In this document: positions 11,312 through 22,885 of the stretch, in pieces
Numbering within the stretch: position 1 is the first letter of the stretch
Layout: each line of letters begins with the position of its first letter
Origin: Macrosoma leucophasiata
Lineage: Eukaryota; Arthropoda; Insecta; Lepidoptera; Hedylidae
Assembly (NCBI GenBank): GCA_036365455.1
Contig: JAWQUS010000007.1
Location: 18,182,001-18,246,000 of the forward strand
Direction of reading: 5' to 3'
Length of the DNA stretch: 64,000 nt
Notes under the pieces: generated by a model
What the model was told of the DNA's origin: nothing
The model's database searches: none
Seen by the model: only the letters and a program-made list of their open reading frames with translations
Translations under genes and position numbers: made by a program

Positions 11312-11660
11312 TGTCGTGCTCTTATTTTATTTCATTTTTTTGGTCTATTTTTGAGTTATATTAAATAAAGTTGGTGGCATTTTGTTTGATATAGGCTAAT
11401 TACAGTTCTCGTGTATAGTGAAATAGAATAACAGAGCGAAAACACGTTTTTTTGGGTTGCCTCTAAAACTTCATTGTAAAAGTTCTGGTAAAGTAGCCAT
11501 TGCTTTACTCGAATTACTGTGACTCTGACTGGACTGACGGACTGATAAATTGATTGACTGACTCTGACTTTTATGTTGCTTAATACGAATACGAAATATC
11601 GTTTTACTTGACACTGGCAATATGCATAACAAGCGATGCCACAAAATAAAAAAAAATCTT
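11312..11660 (+). repeat. 370-bp dispersed repeat (family C), copy 1
   Basis: The copy shares ordered blocks with copies at 15,473-15,828 and 40,261-40,660: TTATATTAAATAAAGTTGGT, then GAAATAGAATAACAG, then GGTAAAGTAGCCAT, then AAATATCGTTTTACTTGACA. It ends in an A-rich tract (ACAAAATAAAAAAAAAT), so it is probably a retroposed non-autonomous element in plus orientation. It lacks the GGCGGGAA start block seen in the other two. Its A-rich end lies about 20 bases from the splice donor of an Fndc3 exon. Confidence 0.7.
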
Positions 11661-11681
11661 GTCAGGATCCTTTTCATGTAC

Positions 11682-11878
11682 CTGCGGCGTGCGCGTAGCA
11701 GAGAGCAAATCAAGCAGTGCTTGTGTGTCGTTGTCGTCGTCACCCTGCACGGAGGCGCCGGCCGACGAGCCCTCGCCCTCGGACCATGCGCCTGACGACG
11801 CCCCACCGCTGCCTCCGCCGCGCCCGTTCACTTCTTTGCGTGGCGACAGAGATGGCGTACTCGCTCCTGAGTTGACCT
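11682..11878 (-). CDS. Fndc3: Fndc3 exon: Ser/Gly-rich linker before FN3 domains
   Basis: Entering after GTTACAG in phase 1, the exon reads E-V-N-S-G-A-S-T-P-S-L-S-P-R-K, then a Gly/Ser/Glu-rich stretch, then D-D-D-N-D-T-Q-A-L-L-D-L-L-S-A-T-R-T-P-Q, and leaves in phase 0. Vertebrate FNDC3 also has a low-complexity linker with S-P motifs and an acidic helix (E-A-L-L type) just before domain 1. The donor is CAG|GTACAT, weaker than the GTAAGT or GTGAGT donors of the other exons, and an A-rich retroposon end lies just inside the intron. Confidence 0.88.
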
Positions 11879-12863
11879 CTGTAACATTTACAATTTAATC
11901 TAATATTTATAAGGAGAATAAGGAGATGATTCAGAAATGTATGAAGCTTGTATGTGCAGTATGAACAATAATAGTAAAAATGATTCAAAAAAGTATATAG
12001 CTACCAATTTTAAACAACCTTGAGTTTTTTTTTTGTACTATGTAATTAATACAACAATGTTTTTACAAAATGGTTACCAATGTCAACTGTCTTTTACATA
12101 CTTTTGACTTTGGGCAGGGATTGAACCTATAAGCATGACTGTCTGTTGATTTAATCGATTCAGGATAGGTAATGACATTCGAAAAAATCTTATTTATTCC
12201 TCATCTACATCATTAGAGCCCTGTAAATTACGGTTCTGCTGGGGCTGAGCATTAATATGACAGTAAAGGATTTTTTACATATTTTACTTTGAGCCTTATT
12301 AACACTAAAAAACCAATCCTGAATCCTATTATATTACAAACTTCTGTTTGATCTCTCTATTATGCACATGATTGAGAATAAATTTTATTTCTATAACAGA
12401 CTCCACTTGAGGATGTTTTGAACTCGAAATTGCAGTTTATTTCTTTTGTACCTTGGTTATTTGTTTTTAAATGACATAAAATACAAGTACTAGTTCATTC
12501 TGATCAATTGTTCACTGTTAATTTTGTGTTGTTATGACACCTTAAATCCCAGATGTTGGAAGCCTAAATGTATGCACATAATGAATACAGACAAGCTGCT
12601 GTTATAAAATTCAGCCTTTTCTTAAAAATCATGTGTCACAATAGTGCATTCTTAAGTAACAGAAAGACAAAAATGGAGGGCATACTATTATTTTGCTTTT
12701 TGTCGACCTATTATTTTGACAAAAACTGATTCTGTTGAGCTGCATTTGGTCAATATTGGTCATGAACAATATGAAATCGATTGTCATTGAATAACTTTAT
12801 AATTAGTATTATTAATGCATAACATTCAGCTTATAATATTTCAACCATACAACATATACTAAC
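11879..12863. other. Fndc3 intron without recognised content
   Basis: About 1 kb of AT-rich intron; no coding pattern or clear repeat was seen. Confidence 0.5.
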
Positions 12864-13062
12864 CTATTCCATTATTTCTGATAGTATGCTTGCGGTCCAA
12901 CTTTTGTTTCAGTTTGGAGTACTGTCGTTGGGTCCGCTCATCCTTCTGGTAAACAGGAGGGGGCGGGGAATGTTGCATGTGATGTGGGGGCACGTGATGG
13001 AAGTGTGCTGGGTACCCTGTTCCATAGAAATGTTGTGGACCACTCGCTCCATTTGTAGGACC
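12864..13062 (-). CDS. Fndc3: Fndc3 exon: Pro/His-rich segment and Y-Q-K-D-E-R basic helix
   Basis: After a strong acceptor (TCTTTTTCAG) the exon enters in phase 0 with G-P-T-N-G-A-S-G-P-Q-H-F-Y-G-T-G-Y-P. It continues with H-H-V-P-P-H-H-M-Q-H-S-P-P-P-P-V and then Y-Q-K-D-E-R-T-Q-R-Q-Y-S-K-L-K-Q-K-L-D-R-K. The charged helix is the best conserved part of the FNDC3 N-terminal half (vertebrates have a D-E-R, then L-Q-K-K-L-K-D-R version). It leaves in phase 1 at ATAG|GTTAGT, matching the next exon. Confidence 0.92.
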
Positions 13063-14531
13063 CTGAAAAAGATAAAAAATACATTGAATAATAGAGTTAA
13101 GAACACTACACTTGTATATCTTTTGTAGGAATAATAAATTTAACAGATTTCTTTTTGTAGGCATGCTGGAAGGTTTAGTGACAGACAATATCGTTGAAAA
13201 CATTTAAAAATACCTTGATATGATTTTTTTTGGTTAGATAATAATCAAAAACAGATATGATATGCTAGTGCTCTACATTATAGCATACCTATTCGTCGAA
13301 ATGGCTACTGACCTCAACAGTGATTCGGTTTGCGGCTTCAATTTTTTCCCGCTCAGTCATATTTTGACCAAAATTGTAAATATATAATAAAAAGTTAAAA
13401 TCCACTGTTTAGATTATGAATGTTACGGCCACGTATTGCTGACTGGTTCGGCTTCACAGTGATAACGCGCACATACACAATCGCAATGATTGCTGAACCA
13501 CATTCAGATAAGCACGAAATATACACGTTTGCTTTTCACGCAACTACAAACTACAAATGGCTGGATAATGCGAATGAAATATCAATTTAAGTACGTATTC
13601 ATTTATTTACGGTGAAATAATATCGATAAATCGACGGAAATTGTTTGCACAGGCGGTGAACGCGTTCTTTTGAGCCACGTAACAGCCGTGTTCGATTATA
13701 TTTCCACGTTGTCAAAATGGTCTGGCACGATTGCGCGAATTCTGTTTTTAATATGTTTTTCCTGTTTGTATTAAATATTTAAATTGCAATAATGATAGGT
13801 ATGAAAAAGGTTCAAGAAAGTTAAAATTGCAAACAAACAAATCACAAGCAAGCAAAAGATACGTAAACAAATTAATGTCATTTATTTGTCAATGTCATTT
13901 CTTGACAAGAGAACATCGCTTTCGTTTTTTTTTTTGAAGACCATGGATTTGAACCTTTTTTTTACAGCCAGTTTTCATTTTTATTTATGAACTTTTCTAA
14001 GTTTTTATGAAGTCTTGGTAGCAACATAATCATTTTTAGTTAACTACCAAGTAGTAGTTAAGTGTTACTAGGAATTTTCGATAGTTCCCCAGTACCGTAC
14101 AGTAATATGCCCGGAGATGGCACCAGCCTTGCCATTTATTGCATTACCTCTGCCTACCCCTTCGTGAAGGTGGGAATACAGGCATGAAATAATATTACCA
14201 AGTCACATGCTGTAAACAACACTAAAGAATGCTTAGCTGTACATTAATTTTACTACTTACTTTTTTATTAAATTAAAATTGTGTTGCAACAACATATTTC
14301 ACATCCTTCTCGTACTTTAGCCATTTCTATAAGTTAAAGATGGATGTGAAATGTTACAATAACTTTAAAAAAAAATCATATAATAAAAACTTTATATAAA
14401 TATCTTGGTGCAATTCAGCCTAATAACGTTTGATAGTAACTGATAGTCTTTATGTTTCAATGATTTTTTGTACCTAATTGTACCTACGTTTTTTGATAAA
14501 CTTTATTGCACGTTTGTAGTTACAATTTTGA

Positions 14532-14581
14532 CCTGACGTGCTGTAGTAACTACAATTTTGTAGTTACTAGAGCACGTCAGG
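14532..14581. repeat. 50-bp hairpin-forming palindrome
   Basis: CCTGACGTGCT on the left pairs with AGCACGTCAGG on the right, and GTAGTAACTACAA pairs with TTGTAGTTAC with slight imperfection and almost no loop. It may be a decayed foldback element or a transcribed hairpin in the intron. Confidence 0.6.
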
Positions 14582-15472
14582 TTTCAGCTAAGGGGCATAT
14601 CTTACTTTAAAACAAGTCAATACGATTTGAAAATGTCGATCTGATATAAATCAAATAGGTACAGTAGTCAGTACCTACCTATGTGGTTTGTATAAAAGCA
14701 TTTCTGAGTATATGAACGCTATTGACGCAATCATTTAACTCTACCTATTTTTGTTATGCCATATAATTTAGAAACTAAACCGGATAGACCGCTCGCTCGT
14801 GGTTGCTAACTGTAGGTAAGTCATTAAGAACACAAATTAAGCAGTGCGGTCAATACATAGGCGTTTGATTTGCCAGGGGCCAAAAAAATATTTTTTGGTA
14901 ACACTTGAAAACTTTTTTCTTTCGTGATCTTTGATATTTTGCCGGCATTACAGTCACCACGGACATAGTATTTTTACAAGCAATGTTAGTAATCATTACG
15001 TAGAGTTCCAATTTAAAAAAAATAGCGCGTGTGGAAAATAAACTTATCATTGACCCACAAAAACAGTTTTTTTTTTTCAATTTAAATATTGCGAAGTAAA
15101 AAGAAAGAAGAAAAATTGATTCGTACGGGTTTTATTAGGCTTAAATTGAAATGGGGCAACTCAGTCATTTCATTATTCCCGAGTGGTCTGTTCATTAAAC
15201 GCAAAATTCCAATTGGATCCTTTCAATTAATTTCGAATTAGAGCTATTTTTATCGCTAAATATTTTATGTGTCTCTCTATCTCCTAGTTGGTATGTAGGT
15301 ACTAGAAAGTATAAATAAACATACAAATAAATGGTACAGTCCTCATCAAGAAATATTGCACATCGAGCCTGCAGTTACGACTTATCTCTTATAGCGTTAT
15401 CTCTGCTGCACACTGTAAGCACTGATAGTCCGGTATTGGTCAAAACTTGATCAATATGGTGGACAAACTAGG

Positions 15473-15828
15473 GAGTTTTGGCGGGAAGCTTGAAAGACGC
15501 GTGTGGTGCTATTATTTTATTTCATTTTCTTGGTGTATTTTTGAGTTATATTAAATAAAGTTGGTGGCATTTTGTTTGAAATAGGCTTATTACAGTGCTC
15601 GTGTAATGTGAAATAGAATAACAGGGCGAAAAGTCTTTCGGGTTGCCTCCAAAACTTCATTGTTAATGTTCTGGTAAAGTAGCCATCACTTTACTCGAAT
15701 GACTGTGACTCTGACTGACGGACTGACTCACTTTTACGTTGCTTATTACGAATACGAAATATCGTTTTACTTGACACTGGCAATATGCATATGCACAAGC
15801 GATGCCATTATATAAAAAATAAAAAACT
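15473..15828 (+). repeat. 370-bp dispersed repeat (family C), copy 2
   Basis: This copy has the full start block GAGTTTTGGCGGGAAGCTTG and the same ordered blocks as the copies at 11.3 and 40.3 kb, ending in ATAAAAAATAAAAAAC. The A-rich end gives plus orientation. Confidence 0.7.
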
Positions 15829-16629
15829 CCACATAGGTAAGGTGCGAAAGAAATAACGCTCTACAGACCCGAAAATAAGCCGAGTCTCTTTCCTAAGGTC
15901 GATTGCAATATTTCTTTTTGGATATTGTACAGTATCCAACAAGAAATAATGCACATCGTAAATTATTTATGCTTGGCGTTATAGCAATAGCCTCTCTTCG
16001 TTTATTGTGCATAGTGTGCATGCACTTGGCTTTCGTTTAGTAATCTGAGAGAGAAATAGGCCAGAATTTTCTAACCTTGGAACAGTAAATTATCTGAAAA
16101 AGGCTCGACGATATAAGCCTAAGGTTGGAAACCCTGGTGTATTCAAGACTGGATTTTTTTGTAACGTCAATATTACGATTAAATAATTGAGAAGAAATAT
16201 AATTCTCTTACTAAGCACAGTTAAAAATGGCACCAAGAATTTGACGAATTGCATTTAAATGGAGAATTTTAGGAACCCTTTTTGTGACTGATTAACTACA
16301 CTTTCTCCAAATATTCTATTCACAGCGTCACATCGGATGTTTTTCTTTTATAATTTTAGTAACTGGACTAAAGTCATATGCAGCTCGATTTCAGACAGCA
16401 CTAGTCTACCTCACCGGACAATTGGAAAGTGCAAAGCCTAAAAAAATACAGAATTATTTGTGTCCCTTGGACACCTCTATGGTATATCTCCGTTTCTCGG
16501 CTTAGAGCGGCTGCGGGAACCGGGTGTATAACACATAAATATGCGATTACGGGAGAGTGTAACTTTTGCTCTTACCTAGTGGTCAGTAACGTCGGACAAC
16601 ACTGCTCATATGTACAATGGATAACTTAC

Positions 16630-16817
16630 ATAATGGTGCGGCGGCTGGTGGTGCGGAGGCGGCTGATGGTGCGGCGGCTGGTGGTGTGGCTGGTGGTGCG
16701 GCGCGTGGTGCGGGTGTGGCCCGTGCGGATGCACCAGGTAGTGCCGCATGCCCTCGTCCAGTACCGGTGGCAGCAGCTGCGGCATCATCGTCGCTGACGT
16801 CACCACCGGCATGCCGC
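16630..16817 (-). CDS. Fndc3: Fndc3 exon: histidine/proline-rich tract
   Basis: The acceptor TTCCGCAG gives a split Ser, then G-M-P-V-V-T-S-A-T-M-M-P-Q-L-L-P-P-V-L-D-E-G-M-R-H-Y-L-V, followed by about 30 residues almost entirely His, Pro and Gln in H-H-Q-P and H-H-Q-P-P steps, ending H-H-Y at TAT|GTAAGT in phase 0. Vertebrate FNDC3A has a shorter Pro-rich run (P-T-M-M-P-P-P-P-R-H-M-Y) in the same place, which supports the assignment. The tract is encoded by imperfect trinucleotide repeats and probably varies in length. Confidence 0.9.
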
Positions 16818-18317
16818 CTGCGGAACAACACTGTCATTATTATATCTCTTTTTTTATTGCTCATAATACGTGCGTGCAAGCTTGCGGCACTTTTGTATGT
16901 AGATATTATTATCATAATACTACATATTTTATACACTTTATAAGTAGAATAAAAAGATTTCAGGAATACCGATGAAAAGTCTATGTTAATGAAGGTAACG
17001 TAGAAAAAACATTATTGTACGGAACCCTGTGAACGCGAGTCCAATTTGCACTTGGCCGGTATTTTATTATTAGTACCCAAACCGATGTTAATGACTAATA
17101 GTTTTTACCCACCCAATGATTGATGTACAAAATTATAATGGTCGTCATTGTATTGATCATGGACAACGCGTATGCCACAGGTCACCGCTGCCGCTGCCGC
17201 CGCGTTGCGTCACGGGCGGATAACTTTGCTTATTTTTGCCACCAACGTCGACCGTTCCGCCTCGTAACTGTGCGGTTTATGAATGAGCTCGTTTTTGGTA
17301 TTCGCAGAAATCACTTTTTAGAATCATCGCTTCAATATCCAACGGAAAAATGAAGATTTGTTTGAAGGCGGACCTTGGCCCGACCGCAAGCTCTGAGTAA
17401 TCACTCAAGAATCTCAACCCAACCTTGAAAGTCTTTTGTTTAAAAGTAAAAGGATCTCAAATCGGTGATTCCAAAGGAAAAATAGCATTGCAAAAAATGA
17501 ATGTGTCGCATGATGTGTCGCGTTATATATGCAATTGGTATCTAAATAAATACTTTAACAAGTGCCAGCTAAGTAGGTAATAAATCATGTGAATATATTT
17601 TAAATGTAGCATGTTTTTTCACTATCGCTGTACATTATTCAAATTTTCAGATAACATGTGTCGCAATTTGCAATAACATAATGTTTATTGGTAACAAAGC
17701 TGTATGGTGTGTTCGTCCCTAATTATGTGTGTTACAAATTACAAAGTTTATTAGATATTAAATTTATGCTTATGAATTACATTTCATAAATTCAACAAAT
17801 TTTATTTATTTATTTTTTTATGCACTAAAATGATACTGCGTACCGTTAAGCTTAGGCCAAAATCAAAGAATGAGCCTCAACTACCCACTCTAACGGTCCT
17901 GAAGAAGCAGTCGGCTGATTATTGAGCCCAGAATTTGTGAGGTTCATCTCAATATCTCTGCCAAATTACAAGAAGATAAAAAAAGAACCATCAACATCAT
18001 CTTAATCATTCATTTCAGCCGAAAGACGTCCACTAGATAGAAGCCTCCGGTAGTTTTATAGCGGTAAGCTGCTATTCATCCTGCTGTCATCTGTCATTAT
18101 TATTGTATTTATTTTCTACCATTGTTCGTACTCTACGTTATAAACACGTGTTCAGTGAAGCAGCTATGGAAGGGCGGCGGAGACAGACAGACCCAGGGGA
18201 TAACCGTTTGAAGGTGGCACCTGAACGTGAACTGTTATAATAGGTATGTCCTATAAACATCTCCAGGCGCCTAGCCGCCTATCTATCTTTGAACAAAAAA
18301 TAATAATATTTGGTTTT

Positions 18318-18620
18318 AGCGCAGGCTACACCGCCAGCGGGCTAGGCAGGCGGGCGAAACGGGAAAAGGAAACTACACAAGTTAGCTAAACTATGGGGTT
18401 CACACAGAAAACTACGGATAGACGAGCGAGCGAGCAGGCTTAGCTTAATCAGATTGTTGCCAGAATTTAATATGTCTACGCAACAAAAATCTACATTTTC
18501 TTTTCTTCATTCGAAGACAATTTAAGAGTAATCTTTTTTTTTAAATAAGTATATGTAGTTAAATCATTATCATCGCCCGCCTAGCTCGCTCGCCCGTCCG
18601 CTGGCGGTGTGGCCTGCGCT
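18318..18620. repeat. Foldback element with GC-rich arms
   Basis: Left arm AGCGCAGGCTACACCGCCAG (18,318 on) and right arm CTGGCGGTGTGGCCTGCGCT (ending about 18,620) are inverted copies, followed inward by GGCTAGGCAGGCGGGCG against CGCCCGCCTAGC. The arms are about 45 bp and the centre is AT-rich. This is a typical MITE or foldback layout. Confidence 0.65.
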
Positions 18621-18860
18621 TTAGGCGGGCATAGCACACAAAGTAACAAACTCACTTTCGTATACATATTTTAGAACATTCGTTAAGATTAGGAAATAGA
18701 TACATTTTAAGTTTTTGACTTTTGGCGTGATACAACAACACCCGTAAAGGGTGCCACCTACGATGGCCACGCCGCTGAACATGTTGATGGTTGATGACAG
18801 TTATATGGTCATCTAGGTCATCAAGTACGTGATGCGGGCGTCCATTCGATCTCGTTCTCT

Positions 18861-19060
18861 TTTATAAGCTATGATGGTGGCAAAAAAGTACCTATGCAGT
18901 TCACATTTATGGTAAGTGAATAACAGCCTATAGACGCCTACACAAAAAATTGATCAAAGTCCAGATGCGTTGTCAACCCTAAAGCCTAAATCTTTTCACT
19001 GCTTTGATAGTTATTTCGGGGCCATACATTACCATTTAATAAGAACACGATAGTGACCTG
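18861..19060 (-). repeat. Family A retroposon-like repeat, decayed copy
   Basis: It matches blocks of family A: GTGGCAAA, GCAGTTCACAT, AGCCTATAGACGCC, then CATACATTACCA and AACACGATAGTG. The terminal CTCCAGTGACGG block is missing. Confidence 0.5.
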
Positions 19061-19192
19061 ATCTGTTATGGATCTGTCGAAATTTGACAGTATAAGTTGC
19101 CAATTTCTGGCCTGGTCAAGGATGATTAGAGGTCTTAAAGTCGTGCTCTTGAAGAATTGTGTTATCACTATAACTGGTTATCAAATGACAGG

Positions 19193-19480
19193 TTTTTAAC
19201 CGACTACAAAAAAAGGAGGAGGTTGTCAATTCGTCCGGGTCTTTTTTTTGTCTTTTTTTTATGTCTTAAGGTTGACAGACAAGCAAACGGGCCACCTGAT
19301 GGAAAGTGGTCACCGTCGCCTATGAATATTTGCAACACCAGGGGAGTTGCCAACGCGCTGCCAGCCCTGAAGGACTCATTTGACGCCATTTTTGAAGAAC
19401 CCCATATTGTAGCACCTAGAGAACACCTCAGAGGGAAGTTCGTTCCACAATTTACACGTTCTGGGCAGGAACGAACGTGA
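19193..19480 (-). repeat. Compound repeat: PuPu-rich arthropod block plus family B element
   Basis: TTTTTAACCGACTACAAAAA followed by AGGAGGAGGTT at 19,193-19,225 recurs at 53,822. It is joined to a family B copy (19,251-19,480) with GACAGACAAGC, GGGCCACCTGATGGAAAGTG, ATTTGCAACACC, TGTAGCACC and TTACACGTTCTGGGCAG. Further family B copies lie at 22,711-22,885 and 45,645-45,793. T-rich starts on the plus strand suggest a poly(A)-tailed element in minus orientation. Confidence 0.6.
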
Positions 19481-19804
19481 AAACGTTGTCTAGTAAGGTA
19501 TGAGTGTCATGTTACAGGAATGGAATGGAACCAATAGAAGCACTGGACGAAGGCGAACACAAGCGCTTAGCGGATGACTTACAATCAATGTAAATAAACA
19601 CACAAACGTTCGCGTGTTGTGAATATGAGTAGAACTCCTGCGACGCGTATTACGGCACGATGGGGTGGTACATACGGAAATTAGCAGTATCTTTTTGGAG
19701 TTTTCTTTCGTTTATTCAATAGACTTATATATATGTATAATGGCTATTAGAGATCGAGGCATCAAGGTACTGAAACAAGCTAAGGCGCACAGCTGATGAC
19801 TTAC

Positions 19805-20045
19805 TGTAGTCAGTGTGCACGGTACACATGTGTGCGTGCTGCGGGTGCTGGTGCGGGTGTGGGCAGAGCTCCTGCGGCACGTAGTATGGCTCGGTGGGGT
19901 AGTACTCCCCGTAGTAGCCGTCCGGGCCGCCGCCGCCACCGCCCTCCGCCACGCCCACGCCCACCATCGCGCCCTCTACAGGCTCATCGCACGCCGCCGT
20001 CCGCGACGCATCCGTTGCGTCTGCGCACGCGACCCGCGCCTCAAC
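19805..20045 (-). CDS. Fndc3: Fndc3 exon: most upstream exon recognised
   Basis: The exon begins after GTTGCAG with V-E-A-R-V-A-C-A-D-A-T-D-A-S, passes a Gly run and P-D-G-Y-Y-G-E-Y-Y-P-T-E-P-Y-Y-V-P-Q-E-L, then a His/Pro stretch, and ends ...D-Y plus one base at ACA|GTAAGT. The phase (1) fits the next exon exactly. It lies where vertebrate FNDC3 has its Pro/Tyr-rich N-terminal segment. No start codon is present, so at least one exon carrying the N terminus, where vertebrates have V-N-P-G-E-x-F, lies further upstream and was not found with confidence. Confidence 0.85.
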
Positions 20046-21779
20046 CTGCAACAATAGCATAGTTTATGTTAATAAAGACAGGCAAAATGAGATACATTCT
20101 CGTGTGCTAATCTATGAGTATCTGAAGAAATATTAACATTCATTTTTCAAAATTACTTTTATTTTGGAAGGCATGGGCTCTACGACTCTCCCGCCCTCCG
20201 TCTCCCCTCGTAGGACTTTCGCTGCTGTTTATAAATTTTGTAGCGCAAAAAGTCAACATTAAATATAACTAAGTAGGTATATGACGAATTACGTAAATAG
20301 GTAAACATAATTTTAATCGATTATTATTTTATTGTATTAATTCAGCCATAAAAGGACAGTGCAGGTCAGTGATATGTCAACTAAGTATCTACCATACATA
20401 AAAGCACATCGGTATTAGATAGGTATTTACTTGACATTTCAAAGCTCGTTCAACTACTGCTCTATGAGACGAGGATGTACCGTCATATTCATAGATCTTG
20501 CTAAGATCATACAGACATATAAATTAAAACAGACAAGATACACGTTGGGGTAAAACCTGAAGAACCGTGATTAGGCGATAGACATCAATAACCTAGGAAT
20601 AGTGGTATTGCCTAAGCACAACGTCAAATCGATATCGACACATCCGCGTGAGCGCTTCGTGACCGTATTTGCCTTTTAAATGTAGTGCTGTCATGGCGCC
20701 TCACGAGTTCTGCGTGGATGAGCGCGCAATCTGTGTCAGTGATTGTGGCTGCCGTGCCTTGGAAGCTGCTGTTTAGTCGTTACGAAAGCATTCACTTGAA
20801 AAATTTAATAAAGCGCCTTCGCGAAGTCGGTTTTCGATAAAGTTCTGGGTTTCGACTGTCTTATTCAATGCATTGCGGTAATCGTGAATCGCGATCAGCT
20901 TCGTGCACTAGAGGGTACGACACTAGAATGTTATTATTAACTTCTTGAAACAAGAACGTCTCTTAGAATGTAATGATCTATGCATTCGATCTCTTCATTT
21001 ATTTATAAATTCAACTATTCTTGGGCTCTTAACGCAGTATCTCGTAGTTATCGTGATTTGCCTCTAATTCGTGCTCGTAATAAATGTTTTCTTTAAAATC
21101 AGTAAAAATAAGTTTCTACTTAAAACTTTCTACTTAAAACAAATCTATATATATATACATATACAAACTTCATACTTACAATGTTTTTCTGTATCTAATG
21201 TTTAAGGAAAGAACTTTTTCATAGTTTTTTTTCTTCAAATGTTAGGTCCTCTAATTTTGGAATTAAAGGTAGGGAAGTAATGAATTTTCGTTTGTCATCT
21301 TTAAAAACTTCAAAACTATTTTTATGTTGTTTTATGTTGAAATTGTTAAAAAAAATATTATTTATATACCTACCTATTTAAAAACCTCGTAATAAGGCCT
21401 GCCTTACGACCGGTGGTTACGACATATCACATACCTAATAGGTATAGTTTGCAAAATATTTTTTTTTATTTCCTTATTTATCACCCTAAAGTAACTTTTG
21501 TCTGAAATTCAATTATTTTTGCTACACGTTTATGTTTGGCTGTAACCCCAAACACATGTGTATACATACATGTGTACCTATACAACATTTAAACTCAATC
21601 GGTCGAGTATTAACCTTCGGAGAAAATAGAATACAGACGGACAGGCAGACGCACGAGTAATCTTATTGGGGTTCCATTTGTCCTTTTGAAGTACGGAACC
21701 CTAAAAAGTACTTACCTTAATTTTAATGTCGATTTTTTGTCGGTCATTTGTATAAATTATAGGTTGCTGAAGCCATCTG

Positions 21780-21845
21780 AAATGTTTAAATTTTCTATGT
21801 TATTAAATACCATAATATTTAATAACATAGAAAATTTAAACATTT
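21780..21845. repeat. Perfect 30-bp inverted repeat with 6-base loop
   Basis: The 30 bases at 21,780-21,809 are the exact reverse complement of 21,816-21,845, with the loop CCATAA. It is followed by TTGTACGGAACC, a common Lepidoptera repeat block. A perfect stem implies a recent foldback event or selection on the RNA hairpin. Confidence 0.8.
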
Positions 21846-22710
21846 TTTAATTGTACGGAACCTTATGAACGTAGGTAAGTCCGACTCCCACTTGTCTTTG
21901 TTATAACAAATTTAACATTGAAACACAAAATGACCGCTAAAACACATTAGGTCTCCCAAACGAAATGTGAATTACTAAAATAAACAAAGACATTACTTGT
22001 ACTATTAATTATCTAATTTACAAAAAGAGGACAACATAAATGTGTGTGTGAAAATGAAATCTCTTCAAATAAATATTTATCATTTACCATTATAATGCAA
22101 AGTACCCACATATTGTGTCAAAGTATTCCTAATTTAACTTGTACATGTCAAAACACCTGTCTTTTATAACTACGAGTTGGTACAAACACCTAGTAAGAAT
22201 AATTTAACAAAACGTATTGTTTTATCATTCATCGTTCATACATTTTACATAAAATGATTGACATTGCCGTCATTTCATAGGTCTGTCAATTACAAGATAT
22301 TATCACCATCTAAGAACGTAGGTACATATTATGTGTGTATAATATAGAATTAAAATTGAAGATATAAGTTTATAAATAAAATATAAAACCTGTAATTGAT
22401 ATGATATGGATGTCGTGGGCTCGTAGGAGACAAAGAGAAAATTATTGTTCCTTTTTTTCCTTTGTGACCGGCGAATCGTGGGTGTTTGCATGTATCCTTG
22501 AATGCATGCATTTACCTCTGCCTACCCCTTCGGGGATTACAGGCGTGAAGTTACGTTACGTTCATTGTTCCTTTTTTGTGTAACTGACTTTAAGAAAACA
22601 GCTTTCTTAAACCACCTTTTCTTTCATCTTCCCGATATTTCAGTTGGTTTGGAAACTTCTTCGTGATGCTGTCTGCATTAGATAAAAGTTTCCGTTCGTC
22701 CAAAAACATT

Positions 22711-22885
22711 TTTTTATGTCATTAGGTTGACAGACAACCAGAAGGGCCACCTGATGGAAAGTGGTCATATTTGCAACACCCAGGAAGTTGCTATTTTTGA
22801 AATCCAATATTGTAGCACTGAGGGAATACCTTAGAGAGAAGTTTTTTTTCACAATTTACACGTTCTGGGCAGAAATTCACGTGAA
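22711..22885 (-). repeat. Family B repeat, copy 2
   Basis: It shares with 19,251-19,480 the ordered blocks GACAGACAA, GGGCCACCTGATGGAAAGTG, ATTTGCAACACCCAG, TGTAGCACTGAGGG and TTACACGTTCTGGGCAGA, with an internal deletion. Confidence 0.6.

Larger units (their letters stand above)
13063..16629. other. Fndc3 intron with short repeats
   Basis: A 3.6-kb intron. It contains a LINE 3' tail-like piece at 14,103-14,190 (with the block CTCTGCCTACCCCTTCG that recurs at 22.5 and 60.4 kb), a hairpin at 14,532-14,581 and a family C repeat at 15,473-15,828. The remainder is AT-rich with no coding pattern. Confidence 0.5.
16818..19804. other. Fndc3 intron with foldback and retroposon-like repeats
   Basis: A 3.0-kb intron. 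It holds a foldback pair at 18,318-18,620, a decayed family A copy at 18,861-19,060, and at 19,193-19,480 a run of AACCGACTACAAAAAAAGGA type repeat joined to a family B element. A Lepidoptera-type block GTACGGAACCCTGTGAACG lies at about 17,019. Nothing coding is apparent. Confidence 0.5.
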
